A stretch of DNA of 64,000 nucleotides from Lactarius indigo (taxonomy: Eukaryota > Basidiomycota > Agaricomycetes > Russulales > Russulaceae). Positions 1-10,367 of the stretch are shown here, piece after piece (the stretch's first letter is position 1; each line of letters starts with the position of its first letter). Location of the stretch: positions 186,001 to 250,000 of the forward strand of contig JAFKAC010000035.1 in NCBI GenBank assembly GCA_025766275.1, given 5' to 3'. The position numbers and the translations under genes were made by a program. The notes under the pieces are model-generated. The model was not told the origin of the DNA, made no database searches, and worked only from the letters and a program-made list of their open reading frames with translations.

Positions 1-1330
1 CAGGGTAATGCCGATCTCAGCGGAGATTGCATCCATAGTACCAGCTGCAACGAACCTCCGTCCGCCTCTGCAGCCTTGGTGGCAGAGAAGCCCGCAGGTG
101 GAGCGTTCGAAGCGCCTACACGTTTGGCAATAGCGGGCTGACCTGCTCGTACAGCGCTCGAAGAGAGACCTAGTGCTGATTAGAACCAAAGCTGCTGAGC
201 CGGCCAGCTGACGCGTACCTCATCTGAAGTGCCGTCGAGACTCAGTTCGAGTACCTCGAGCCCCGTGGTCATACTTCCCAGCGCGCCCAATAACCGCTCG
301 TGTATACGCACGTCCACATCGAGTGCGAGAACCAGAACGAGCTCCCTCAGTGAGCCACCGAGCGCGGAAAATAAAGCCGTGGGGCACAGGCCATCGTACA
401 GCGTGCTCGAAATTTGTAGCGTCACGCGGCGAAGCAGGCGGACATATGTGAGTGCTGGCGCGAAGCCATGACTTCTATCGAAGACCGCAAAGGTGCGGAG
501 CAGCGGCGGGTGGGACGTTGTGCGCTGCCGGGGGAACGCCGCTGAAGTGAGGTAGTGCGAGGTGCGTGAGAGGTGCTCAGGCTGGCATGGGAAGAAAGTC
601 GTCGAGGAACACATAGGGGAATATGTCAGCGAGCTGAGTCAGGTGTGTAAGCATGCCTGGCGCCGCAGCGAGCAGCTCCGCTTCGAAGGCCGGAAGCATC
701 AGCACCGAGAGACAGCGCATTGAGCGGAGGACCAGGGCCAGCGCGAGCACGAAGGACGGGCCGTGCGTGGGCGGGTAGGGATGCAGCATAGGGGTCGTCA
801 CAAGCGCTGCGAGGTGAAGTACGCCAACTAGCCGTGCGACACACGCATCGGCATTGTCAGCAAAGAAATCGAGCGTGCGCGGGTGGGGAGCGTATGGTAC
901 AGGGACCGGGTGCTGAGCGGGATGATGTTTGTCGGTATGCTCAGGAACATCTCGGACACGCGTGGGAAGGAAGGAATGACGGGAAAGTCGGTGCAGGCCA
1001 TGTCCAGCTCGGATATAATGCTGCCACGTCGGCCGAGGCTGCTGGCACGGTGAATATCTGGGAGATGGAAGCGATGGCGAGCGGCCATGAGAGCGGAGCA
1101 ACGGGACAACGAAGATGTGGGAAATGGCCTTGGAGGCGCGTCCTTGTCCCCTGGGGAAACGCAACATGGAAGTAGTGGTTGTCCGCCGACGTAGGGATAT
1201 CGAGAAGGAGAACTGAGATGTCGAAGAAGTTGTAGATGATGGTGAGCGCATGAGACCGGGCGTGACTTGATGTCGTAATTTTGAGACTGCTTGAACCTAC
1301 GCGAAGGACCGTATAGTGCAAGGAGTCGTC
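1..1330 (-). pseudogene. LR1: decayed leucine-rich (F-box/LRR-like) gene, 3' part cut by window edge
   Basis: The minus strand encodes leucine-rich stretches such as LSVLMLPAF, THLALPHF, LRRVTLQISSTLYDGL and LGGSLRELVLVLA, ending in LEVLELSLDGTSDE. An intron (about 171-222 by alignment with LR2) leads to a last exon that continues past the left edge. The pattern resembles the leucine-rich C-terminal part of fungal F-box proteins; I see no F-box. The reading frame switches after the residues PPAAAPHL, near 490-510, so no single frame covers the protein. LR2 and LR3 switch at the same place. Upstream, the frame before about 1050 is ambiguous. I call it a pseudogene, but an unrecognised intron could explain part of the frame change. 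It is divergent to NLR-A. Confidence 0.5.
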
Positions 1331-1860
1331 GGGGGGGAGACTGGCTGGCTAGAAGTAAGGCCGCCAAAGTAGAATGTGAACGGGCATTTTGGAGCCGAAA
1401 ATAGAAGATCTGCGGAGGTGGCATTCTCGTCGATCTTGGTTCTTCGATTCTAATTCCGTCCGCGTCTTGACGATCTTCGGGCCCCACCTTCGACCGGCAA
1501 ACTAAAAATGTTGAGTTTGCGCTTGTCTCCTCTAGACTCGTCAGACTTGAACTTGACCGAAAATCGCAGCAACCCTTGGTTTGAAAGCATTCGCTGGATG
1601 GTCTATGTAACACCGGTGTGGATCCTAACACTGTCATATGGAATAAATTAGCAGACTGCGAGAAAAAAATACGGCAAATGACACGAACGTGTTGAGCTTC
1701 AGACCTTCAGGTTCGGTGTGGTGCCGGACAAGCGTGTAGTAGAGGGAAACAATGGTTGGAGCGTACTAGGTCTTGGGCATAGTACAAGGTAGTGACATAG
1801 ACTGGCAGATCGCACAGAAACTAGGCGGCAGTACGAAGTTTCCCAACCTTGACATATTCG
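1331..1860. other. Spacer between LR1 and NLR-A
   Basis: No convincing gene. The part around 1430-1500 is conserved at 23560-23640 and 60450-60520, upstream of the other LR copies, so it belongs to the duplicated type I unit. It may hold a divergent promoter; that is inference from position. Confidence 0.5.
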
Positions 1861-1868
1861 AGCGCGAC

Positions 1869-1874
1869 CACGTG
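1869..1874. promoter_or_regulatory. Conserved CACGTG (E-box-like) site upstream of NLR-A
   Basis: CACGTGACT lies 353 bp upstream of the NLR-A ATG, within a block conserved upstream of all the receptors. Four other receptors keep the same hexamer at 305-352 bp. CACGTG is the palindromic site bound by fungal bHLH factors of the Pho4/Cbf1 type. Binding here is untested. Confidence 0.45.
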
Positions 1875-2221
1875 ACTCTCTACAGACATATGATCAGCGT
1901 AAGCGCAACCAGGCGTCCCGATGTCAACGTTGTCAACTCCCGAGAAATCTCGGATATGATCATGGTCATCTGCCCCGACATGGAAACACGGACCCCTTAT
2001 TTCACTAGTATCCCTCTGAGGTGGCCAGTGGCAAGGACAACCCCCGCACCGCTGCTTTGAAACATTGCCGGCCCGTTTACGAGCCGAGGCTGTGCGGGCG
2101 TTACCTGCCTAGCCTCGTGCCAAACCATTCGGACGCTCCCACTCAGCCGCATCCCACCCTCAGCCCCAGACTCCCAGTATCGTCGCAGTGCCTTCAGACG
2201 CCTCTCCTCGCTGCTATTGCC

Positions 2222-5200
2222 ATGTCTCAGACGCCTCCCATAGCTTCCTCTTCCTCAAATTTACAGGCCATCTTCTGCGCCTCCCTCGACACTTATAAAA
2301 AGAAGACGAAGAAAGATCTTCTCGCGCATCCGTTGATGGCCCAGTTGCAGACCTGCAACTCCCCCATCGACATCCTGGCCGTCCTCCGCACTCAAGTACA
2401 ACAGTTCGAGCAATCTACATCCGGCGATGACAGGTTGACTAGATGGTTGAATCCGACTGTCAATGTCCTATATGCCTTTTCGGCGGCGCTTGGCGAGGGT
2501 GTCGGATTGGTGAGCGCCATTCCGACGATCCTTCTACAATCTAATCTTTGGTGTCATATTTCTAGGTATTCTCGCCGGCGAAAGTGATTTTCGCTGGAGC
2601 TGGGATCCTTCTTCTGGTAGCGATTACATTGGATCTCGCTTACTCGAACTGTTCTGATACCGAACATTTACAGGCGGCAAAGGACGTTATTGCGAGCCAA
2701 GATGCACTCGTTGATATCTTTGAGCGCATCGAAAGCTTTTTCAGACGGCTGGAGGAGTATAGTTCGGTGCCGACAACGGAGGCGATGAAGGACACCATCG
2801 TGAAGATAATGGTCGAGGTTCTTGGAATATTTGGGATCGTGACGAAGGAGATGAAGCAGGGACGAACGAGTGAGTCGATCCCTGCCACGTTACCCGTCGC
2901 TGATGGGTATTCAGAGAGATACCTGAAGAAATTGATCGGAAGGAGGGATGTCGAGGATGCGTTGGTTAGACTGGATAGATTGACGCAGCAGGAGGTGCAA
3001 ATGGCGATTGTGCAAGTGCTGAAAGTTGCACATGATGTCAAGGACGGAGTAGCAACTGTCGGCCAGCAAGTACAGGGCGTGGACGACAAAGTGAGGGGCG
3101 TCGATGACAACGTAAAGGGTGTCGATGACAGGGTTAAAAAGATCGACGAGAAGGTCACCGTGGCCATTGGAGGTGTGTTCATCACGCTGGCTACTCACAA
3201 ATACCATTGTAAGTCTATATCCATCCAGATGGCAAGGAAGCACAAGCTCTATTGCAACGCACGGCAAACAATATTGATGAAGAAAAGCGTTCGTCGTCGT
3301 TCAGGTCGCTACTCTCACATGCTGAGACTGAAATCCCACTGCAGGGAGCCGCGTACGGAAGGATCATAGAGCATGGCTCTCGCCTCCGGACCCGTCCACT
3401 AATCAAAATATCGCGTCCACCATTCAACATGAAGGCACCGCGACGTGGTTTTTCCACGGAAGTCTATTCATCGAATGGAAGTCCAAGCCAACCACGTCTT
3501 TGTTATGGATCCACGGCAAACGTGCGCCCTTCTTTCCCTTCACATACTGTCACATACTGATCGGGTCTAATGATTGTAGCGGGCTCAGGGAAGAGTATCC
3601 TTTGGTTCGTCGTCATTTGTTGCGTTCACCTCAGCAACTTACATCACCAACTAGCTCTGCAATCATCCGAAACATCACTGCGTTGCGGGAGGCTGGACAG
3701 GCGTCGATGGCGTATTTCTATTTCGACTTCAAGGACACCGATAAACAAAACATCCGCAACTTGCTTCCTTCCCTTCTCACACAGCTGTCCGCTCGTTCCG
3801 ACAGCTGTTGCGACATACTCTCCCGTGTTTACAAGGAACACGATGACGGCGCGCATAAGCCCAGCACCAGCACGCTGATTGAGTGTCTTAAAGAGATGCT
3901 CACGCTCCCTGGCCGAGGCCCAATCTACATCATCATAGACGCGCTAGACGAATGCCCCAACACCTCAGGAATTCCACCTGACCGCAAACAGGTGCTCGAT
4001 CTCATAAAGGGCCTTGTCGGCCTCCGGCTGTCAGATTTTCATATATGTATTACCAGCCGTCCGGAGGACGACATCCGGGCCGCGCTCGAGCCGCAAGCAT
4101 TTCACCCAGTGTCGATTCACGAGGAGAGTGGACAAAAGAAGGATATTGAAGACTATATCCGATCTGTGGTGTACGCGGACTCAGATACGGCGATGAAGAG
4201 ATGGAGGGACAAGGATAAGGAGCTGGTTATCGAGACGCTCACGGATAGAGCCGATGGAATGTAAGCGTGTTCAAGGATGGTGATGACGGTTGCTGACTAT
4301 ATGACAGGTTCCGGTGGGTTTTCTGTCAACTGGAAGTGCTGCAACATTGCCTCCCGCAAAGCATCCGGCGAACGCTGAACGAATTGCCGAAATCATTGGA
4401 CGAGACATATGAGCGGGTGCTGAAGGAGATCGGGATGGCCAACCGAGACCACGCTCATCGCCTCTTACAATGTCTCACCGTGGCCGTTCGGCCGCTGCGT
4501 CTCGAGGAGCTGGCAGAAATACTTGCGCTCGACTTTGAAGTGGCCGAAGGAGCGACACCGAAGCTGAAGGAGGACTGGCGATGGGAGGATCGACAACGAG
4601 CTGTTCTATCTACATGCTCGAGCTTGATCACCGAAGTCAACGATGGTGGTTCTCGGGCGATCCAGTTTACGCATTTTTCGGTGAAGGAATTCTTGACTTC
4701 CGACCGGCTTGCGAATTCTAAAGGAGACGCTTCGTACTTTCATATCATTCCTGATTCCGCACACACGACTCTCGCGCAGGCTTGCTTGGGAACTCTACTC
4801 CAGTTGGACGTCAGCGCCGACAATAGGCAGGTCGAAGATAGGTTTCCGTTAGCGAGATATGCCAGTCAACATTGGGTGGAGCATGCGCATTTCGGCAAGG
4901 TGCCTTCATGCATTGAAGATGGGATGCGACTTCTTTTTGACTCAACCAAATCACATTTTTCCGCGTGGCTCAAGTTCGATGACATCGACGATCTCTGGGA
5001 ATACTTCGGAGACGACCCCGAAGATCGTGGGTCTCCACTGTATTATGCCTCGTTATTTGGGTTTCATGACCTGGCAGCGCAAATCGTTGTTGAGCATCCG
5101 GAGCAAGTCAATGCGAGGGGAGGTCGAAATCACAGTCCACTGATAGCGGCATTGTACAAGAGGCACTTCAAGGTAGCAGAGCTATTACACCGGCACGGCG

Positions 5201-5910
5201 CAGTCGTGGATGTTACCGAAGACATGTTTGATGGGACTCCACTACATGCTGCGTTAAGGGGTGGACGTATTGATGTCGCGCGGTGGCTACTTGACCATGG
5301 CGCAGATGCAAATTCGCGGCAAAATAATCTTGAGACCCCAATTCATTTAGCTGCATATTATGGACACCTAGAGATTGTTCGGATGCTACTGGTGCACAAT
5401 GTACCTATCAACACTGCGGACGACCGAGGCCATACTCCATTGCACAATGCATCGAGACGTAGTCACGTGGAGATCGTGGTGCTACTACTCGAACGTGGCG
5501 CGGAAATCAGCGCACAAGATAAGGAATACTCGACGCCATTACATCTAGCATCGCGTTATGGGAACCTTGAGGCTACACACCTGCTGCTTGACCGTGGCGC
5601 GAACGCGGAGGCCAAGAAGAAGGACGGAAGGACCCCATTGCACGAGGCGTCGTCCCAAGGCAAAAGAGATACTGTAGGCCTGCTGCTCGACCACGGTGCA
5701 AACGCAAATGCCTCGGATAACGACGGATGGACCCCGTTGCACGTAGCGTCATCCAAAGGCGAAACAGAGATCGTGCGCTTGCTGCTCGACCGTGGTGCGA
5801 ATGCAGGTGCCAAGGACAACAAAGAAAAAACCCCATTTCATGTCACGTCAGGAAAGCGAATCATAGGGATGTTGATAGAGCATGGCAATCAATTAGATAG
5901 AGTACTATAG
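2222..5910 (+). CDS. NLR-A: Goodbye-NACHT-ankyrin receptor, 9 exons, about 1087 aa
   Basis: Exons: 2222-2509, 2566-2616, 2674-2869, 2915-3172, 3229-3288, 3345-3521, 3580-3604, 3655-4260, 4308-5910; all phases join. The N-terminus (about aa 1-180, with AIFCASLDTYKKKTKKDL) resembles the fungal STAND Goodbye domain. A heptad-rich linker follows (GVDDKVR, GVDDNVK, GVDDRVK). The NACHT NTPase has Walker A GKPGSGKS at aa 342-349, assembled from exons 6 and 7, Walker B IIIDALDE near aa 445 and ITSRPE near aa 484. About nine ankyrin repeats run from aa 795 to the end. Such proteins are signal-responsive NTPase switches; fungal members act in heterokaryon incompatibility and related cell-death responses. 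The ligand is unknown. The start is the first ATG of the conserved MSQTPP. This copy has the longest exon 4 (258 bp). Confidence 0.9.
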
Positions 5911-7117
5911 GTTTCTCCATTAAGCCACTGTGATAGTATGCGGGTCCCCTCTGTGGGTATTCATATAGTCACACTTGAAATCTGGCCAGTCTCTGTCGGA
6001 TGTGCTTGTTCTCTTTTTGGTGCTGCCATTCGTCTACCCAAACTCCCGACTCTCGGCTGGTTCGAGAAACCAGAACTTTTATTTCGCCCACTCGATTGCC
6101 CTCATAGTTGCCGAGGCCGACGAGGCCTCACGTTTTCCGACCTTCATCAGCTCGCTCAGGGAGGACCCCACCCATCCGTCGCGAAATCGCCTTGGAAACG
6201 CAACCTCGCATGTCACTTCACGGGAGTGGTGCCCCTGCTGCAGCACGTACTCGATTTTTCAGTGTCGAATTCCTATCCCCGGTGCTGCAGCAATGACACT
6301 TCCCTGAGAGACGCTGTGACCTGTTCGACTGTGGGAAGCTCGGCCATGTTCACATCGTCGAACTCAGGTGTGTGCTCCGGGTACCAAAGGTGCTGCTGAT
6401 TTCTGACTTCCATTGGGAATAAGTAGGGAAGGAAAAGGGCTCCTTGCACTTGCATTGAGCCCCTTCGTGCACAATTATATCGCCACGGACATCCCTACTC
6501 ATGCCGCTTCTGCACAAAAGTCTCCTCTCTGCCTCCACCTCTATCACCGCTATTGCGACAGCTCTCGATGGGCCCTCCCCATGCTGCAAGGCGCGTGGCG
6601 CTGATGTACTAGACGCGCAGCTTGTGGACTGTTTATACCACTCGCCGTTGGAGTGATCGTGGGCGAGTTGTGGGCAGGAGACATCCTATGGGAGTTGTTG
6701 CAGGGGCGGACCGTGCTGGGATGGCGGGTATAGAGCGTTGTTAAGGATTTGTTGGGTGCTTGCCAGAGGATGTGGGTCGGCTAGCGCGAGACCTAAAGTT
6801 ATTCCCGTAGCGTGTGTGGTTCTATTAATTGGAAAGAGTGTATATGATCTAACCTATGACTATCATAATTTGAGCGATAGGGAACATTTGGTGTTCACTG
6901 CAAAAGTCGACGATCCTGTTTGGGGTCCGCACGATTTGAGCCAGCGAGCAAGCATGACACTCAGCGCACACTCGTATACATGCTTTTTTTTTTTTTTTCC
7001 ATCCATTACTACACGGACAGCACTTTCGCGTATATATGCACTCGATGGAGAGCTATGGTACACTGGTGAGCATGCCAGTGAGTAGGCTCGCATTAGGTCC
7101 AACCTCATGTCGGTCAC
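5911..7117 (-). pseudogene. Degenerate minus-strand ORF module, copy 1 (unknown)
   Basis: Downstream of NLR-A, the minus strand at about 6273-6589 encodes stretches such as EGAQCKCKEP and EHTPEFDDVNMAELPTVEQV. Copy 2, downstream of NLR-C at 28811-29127, encodes EGAQCECKEP and EHTPEFEDVRLAELPIVEQV. Protein-level similarity on the same strand suggests an ancestral coding sequence, but neither copy gives one long frame. I recognise no family. The flank to about 7110, including a poly-T run near 6977-7000, matches 29880-30180 loosely, so it belongs to the duplicated unit. Confidence 0.35.
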
Positions 7118-8200
7118 ATGGATACCTTGATCACGGAAAAGGCACCGTTGAAAGCACTTGAATTATTCCAAAAGACCTTCGACAGTCTATTTTCGAAGGA
7201 CTTCCTGAAGTCGCTGGATGAAGGGCTGCTACCGAATCTGGCAGCTCGCTTTAAGAGATGTATTCCAATGCACGACGACTACAGATTCTTGATTGGCTGA
7301 CGAAGCGACTATAGCCGATAATGAAATTGGCTATGGTCAGTAAGGCGCAACAGTCCAGAGACAACCTTTTAGACGGCGTCTGAACCTGCTTGATAACGGA
7401 CCAGTACCTCCTATCACATCGCTACAATGGTGCAAGGGCTCAGTAGGACGGGATTCCAGGATAGATATCTTACTTGGAGACGGGGGATCTGCGTCACAAA
7501 CACGACCCCGGGAACGTGCCTACTCCAAGTTAGCTGCCGTACTACGATGTGAAATGAACTAAATCAGTTTTCAGGGCACGAGGAATGGTGCTTCCTATGT
7601 TCGCTACGCCAGCGGTGCTTTCAGCGCGCTCTCACTCTCTCACACTCTTTTTTTTTTATCTTTTCACACTTCCCTCGTCTCATTGTATTATGTCCACATG
7701 TGCCCTATTCTATATCTATTCCACCTTTTTACATTGATAAATATACTACCATGCCAAAGTGCTCGCAGCCTCACACTGCTTCCGCTATCCACTAGTTCTC
7801 TGACATTCCTCCGGGTACAAAAGATCAACGTATGTCACAGCTCTGGGACCACCTGACATAGAGCTTGAGGCCTGAGGCCTGAGGAGCTACAGATATAAAC
7901 AGCAACGAGCGGACTTCAATTGAATTCTTTCCATTACAAGGAGTTCGGCGACTTTGTTACGCACATCCCGGGATTTTTCGACTCGGAATCTATCTCGTAT
8001 GTGCTCTTCCGATGATCGATGATCGATGATCGATGATCAGTCGGACCGGTTTGATACCGCCCTTTGATCCTGCATCGATGACCGCCTCAATATATGCGTA
8101 CCAGGCGCGGGGTAAATGAGCAGAAATAGATTGCGTGCTGCAAAAGGACTTCCTGGTATTGTGCGAGGGAACACAATCAGTCCAGGAACACAAATCGCTT
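7118..8200. other. Intergenic stretch without a recognisable gene
   Basis: A 60-codon ORF starts at 7118 (MDTLITEKAPLKALELF...), with no relative elsewhere in the window and no recognised family; it may be chance. The rest is simple-sequence rich with several T runs. It lies at the junction between a type I and a type II unit. Confidence 0.4.
8011..8038. repeat. Short tandem repeat, (GATGATC)x4
   Basis: Four perfect copies of the 7-bp unit GATGATC lie side by side. No function is suggested. Confidence 0.9.
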
Positions 8201-8547
8201 ACTATCCTATGTACGCACCATCTTTGTAGACTCAGAGAAGTAGACATTTCCACGCGCTTGATAGGACGCAGTTTCAGCACCCATACTCCTAAAAATACGT
8301 GATATTCTCTTCGTAGACGACTTCTGGACCCTACCAAATGTCGAGCAGCCACCAGATATCCCATGAGACGACATCGTTGGGTTAGGACAGTGGTTGCGGG
8401 CCCCTGATCTACAGGTCACCAACTGTGACAGACAAGGTGACAGATCGTGGAAGAGTTGGCCGTGCCCCGTGATCGGCCCGGTTTAGTCTTTTTTTGTGAG
8501 GCCTCGGCGATGGGAGTTCCTGAAACGCCACTCAATTACCAGTTCCG
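8201..8547. other. 5' flank of FB1, duplicated upstream of FB3
   Basis: This stretch resembles 36500-36840 immediately upstream of FB3 (shared tracts such as ACATTTCCACG and GATATTCTCTTC-like sequence). It is part of the type II unit and carries no ORF of its own. Confidence 0.5.
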
Positions 8548-9768
8548 GTGAATGGCCACACGAGTAGCACGACCACCCGCCGCCTTCCTCTCGAGATTCT
8601 AATCGCCATTTTCGAAAAGGTCGATGATGTTCACAACTTAAGCCATGTGCGGACTGCCTGCCGAACTTTCTGCGCCGCTCCCATGCCCTTTGCGATCCGC
8701 GTCCTTTCTGTGATCCCCACCAGAGGCAGCTCCAGGAATCTAGGACAGCTCATTGACATCCTGGGTATCGTTGTCCATGTCAGGGAGATCACCTGTCTTG
8801 ACACAGGTGTTGATAGGGAAGGAAGGTTGCTACAACTTGGTGCGTCTTTTCCCTTTATCGTTCCATAAATGAAATCACAACTTGACTCTGTGTACCTGCG
8901 GTGACAGGTCACGCCGGTCAGAGCTGACGCCCTCCACGAACTGGCCAGTTGACTCTCTCGCGTCCACAACCTGCCCTGGCTCGAGACCATCTAATTGACG
9001 TTCAGAATGTAGTCCCCACCTCCGTCGCGAGGATTAGGGTCCCGTCGCTGTCCAGGCGTCGGTCCTCGGTGCTCTCGCAGCCAGCTTCAGCGTCAGTGCA
9101 CCACCCAACATGATTTTCCTCTCCCTGAACAGCCTGCGTGTTCGGGACCTTTCTTCATTCGAATTTCCCTCATCCCAGACCGTCCCAACAACCCCGCGGC
9201 GCCTCCTGCTGTCCGTGCTCTCAGACCCCACGATCCCCACCTGGAAAGAAAATATTTTTCATGCCTGCTGGGACCACTTCAGGGGTACCCTCTACCCTCG
9301 CATGATCCTCGCCGCAACGCAGCACACCCTCATGGCACTCGTCCTGCACGGCCAAACTTTTCCTTGCGCTTCATCCGGGTTCTCCCTCACTGGGCTACGC
9401 TTTCCACCCGTCTGTCGGAGCCGAGCCTTTCATCCTGCAGTACGCTACCACCCTCGCGCGGCTCGAGGTCTATGAATCCAAGCTGTCTGCTCCTGTCAAC
9501 CCGCCCTTCTTTGACTTCCAATCCCTATCCACCACCCTTTCCCGGGATGAGGGGTCGAGGCCCGGACCTGTCGGTTGGGACCGCATCTGGGACCGCTTTG
9601 CGGCAGAGCTCACCGCCCTCGTCACATTGGACGTCGGTCTGGAGTGCCGATACATCAAACCTCAGTATCACGCGGCTGACACCGCAGCGCTATAGCGCTT
9701 CCGCATTACTGTTACTACTCGATCGGGGGAGACGAGCGGGAATACCGAGGGGAGGCGGCGCCTGACAC
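8548..9768 (+). pseudogene. FB1: F-box gene, decayed
   Basis: The start region encodes an F-box-like helix (LPLEILIAIFEKVDDVHNL, then RTACRTFCAA). The second part carries the family's leucine-rich pattern and the C-terminal GWDRIWDRFAAELTAL. Lesions: the conserved ATG before the F-box reads ACG; the splice acceptor before exon 2 is changed from AG to GG; exon 2 has stops soon after its start; and the frame shifts several times. Intact paralogues FB5 and FB7 have two exons and 401-405 aa. It lies directly upstream of NLR-B. F-box proteins recruit substrates to SCF ubiquitin ligases; this copy is unlikely to be functional. Confidence 0.75.
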
Positions 9769-10367
9769 GCTGGTGGGGAAACAGTGCATTGAGTCTCGTA
9801 CACCGTCTTTGAGCGTCACCGCCCTGCTCTCCGCTTCAGGTTCGATGTGGCACCGGACGGGAAGGGGACCGGCGCATGGTAGAGGGAAACAAAGGCTGAA
9901 GCATACTAACTTTTGTGCATAGTAATAGTAGTGATATAAGCTGGCAGGCCGCGTAGAAACTGGGCGGAAGCACTCAGTTTTGTGACCGGTTTGACTATGA
10001 TAGGGACGGCGGGACCACGTGACTCTCTACGGACATATGATCAGCGTAAGAGCAACCAGGCATTCCGATGTCGACTTGAACTCCCGAGAAATCTCGGATA
10101 TTATCATGGTCATCCTGCCTCGACCTGGAACCATGGAACCCCTTACTTCACTCAGTTCCCCTCCGAGGTGGCCAGTGACAAGGACAACTCCCGCATCACT
10201 GCTTTTGAAAACATTGCCGGCCTGTTTACGAGTTGAGGCTGTGTGGGCGTTACCCGCCAAGCCTCGTGCCAAACCATTCGGGCGTTCCCACTCAATTGCT
10301 TCCCACCCTCAGCCCCAGGCCGCCAGTATCGCAGCACCTTCAGACGCCTCTCCTCGCTGCTATTACC
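9769..10367. promoter_or_regulatory. NLR-B upstream region with a conserved block
   Basis: This region aligns with those upstream of the other receptors, including the conserved GATCAGCGTAAG and GAAATCTCGGATAT-like tracts (about 10010-10240). It contains CACGTG at 10016-10021, 352 bp before the ATG. I cannot define a TATA box with confidence. Confidence 0.45.
10016..10021. promoter_or_regulatory. CACGTG site upstream of NLR-B
   Basis: The hexamer sits in the same context (CCACGTGACTCTCTAC) as in NLR-A, 352 bp upstream of the ATG. The near-identical spacing to NLR-A (353 bp) reflects shared ancestry and possibly constraint. Confidence 0.45.

Noticed and set aside
828..1637. Long minus-strand ORF of 269 codons overlapping LR1 and its upstream block
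   Set aside because: It overlaps the better-supported leucine-rich frame, has an unusual composition rich in R, S and P, and its counterparts in LR2 and LR3 do not keep the same frame.
2640..3185. Minus-strand ORF of 181 codons under NLR-A exons 3 and 4
   Set aside because: It is the antisense shadow of the repetitive heptad exon; it does not persist in copies with shorter exon 4.
5545..5836. Antisense ORFs across the ankyrin repeats (also at 27637-27996, 44431-44805 and 50447-50806)
   Set aside because: They arise from the 99-bp sense repeats and carry no independent signal.
8011..8038. Possible CRISPR-like or origin repeat
   Set aside because: It is a simple 7-bp tandem repeat with no spacers.
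9110..9765. Plus-strand ORFs of 121 and 133 codons after FB1 exon 1
   Set aside because: They are frame-shifted pieces of the decayed FB1 exon 2, not new genes.
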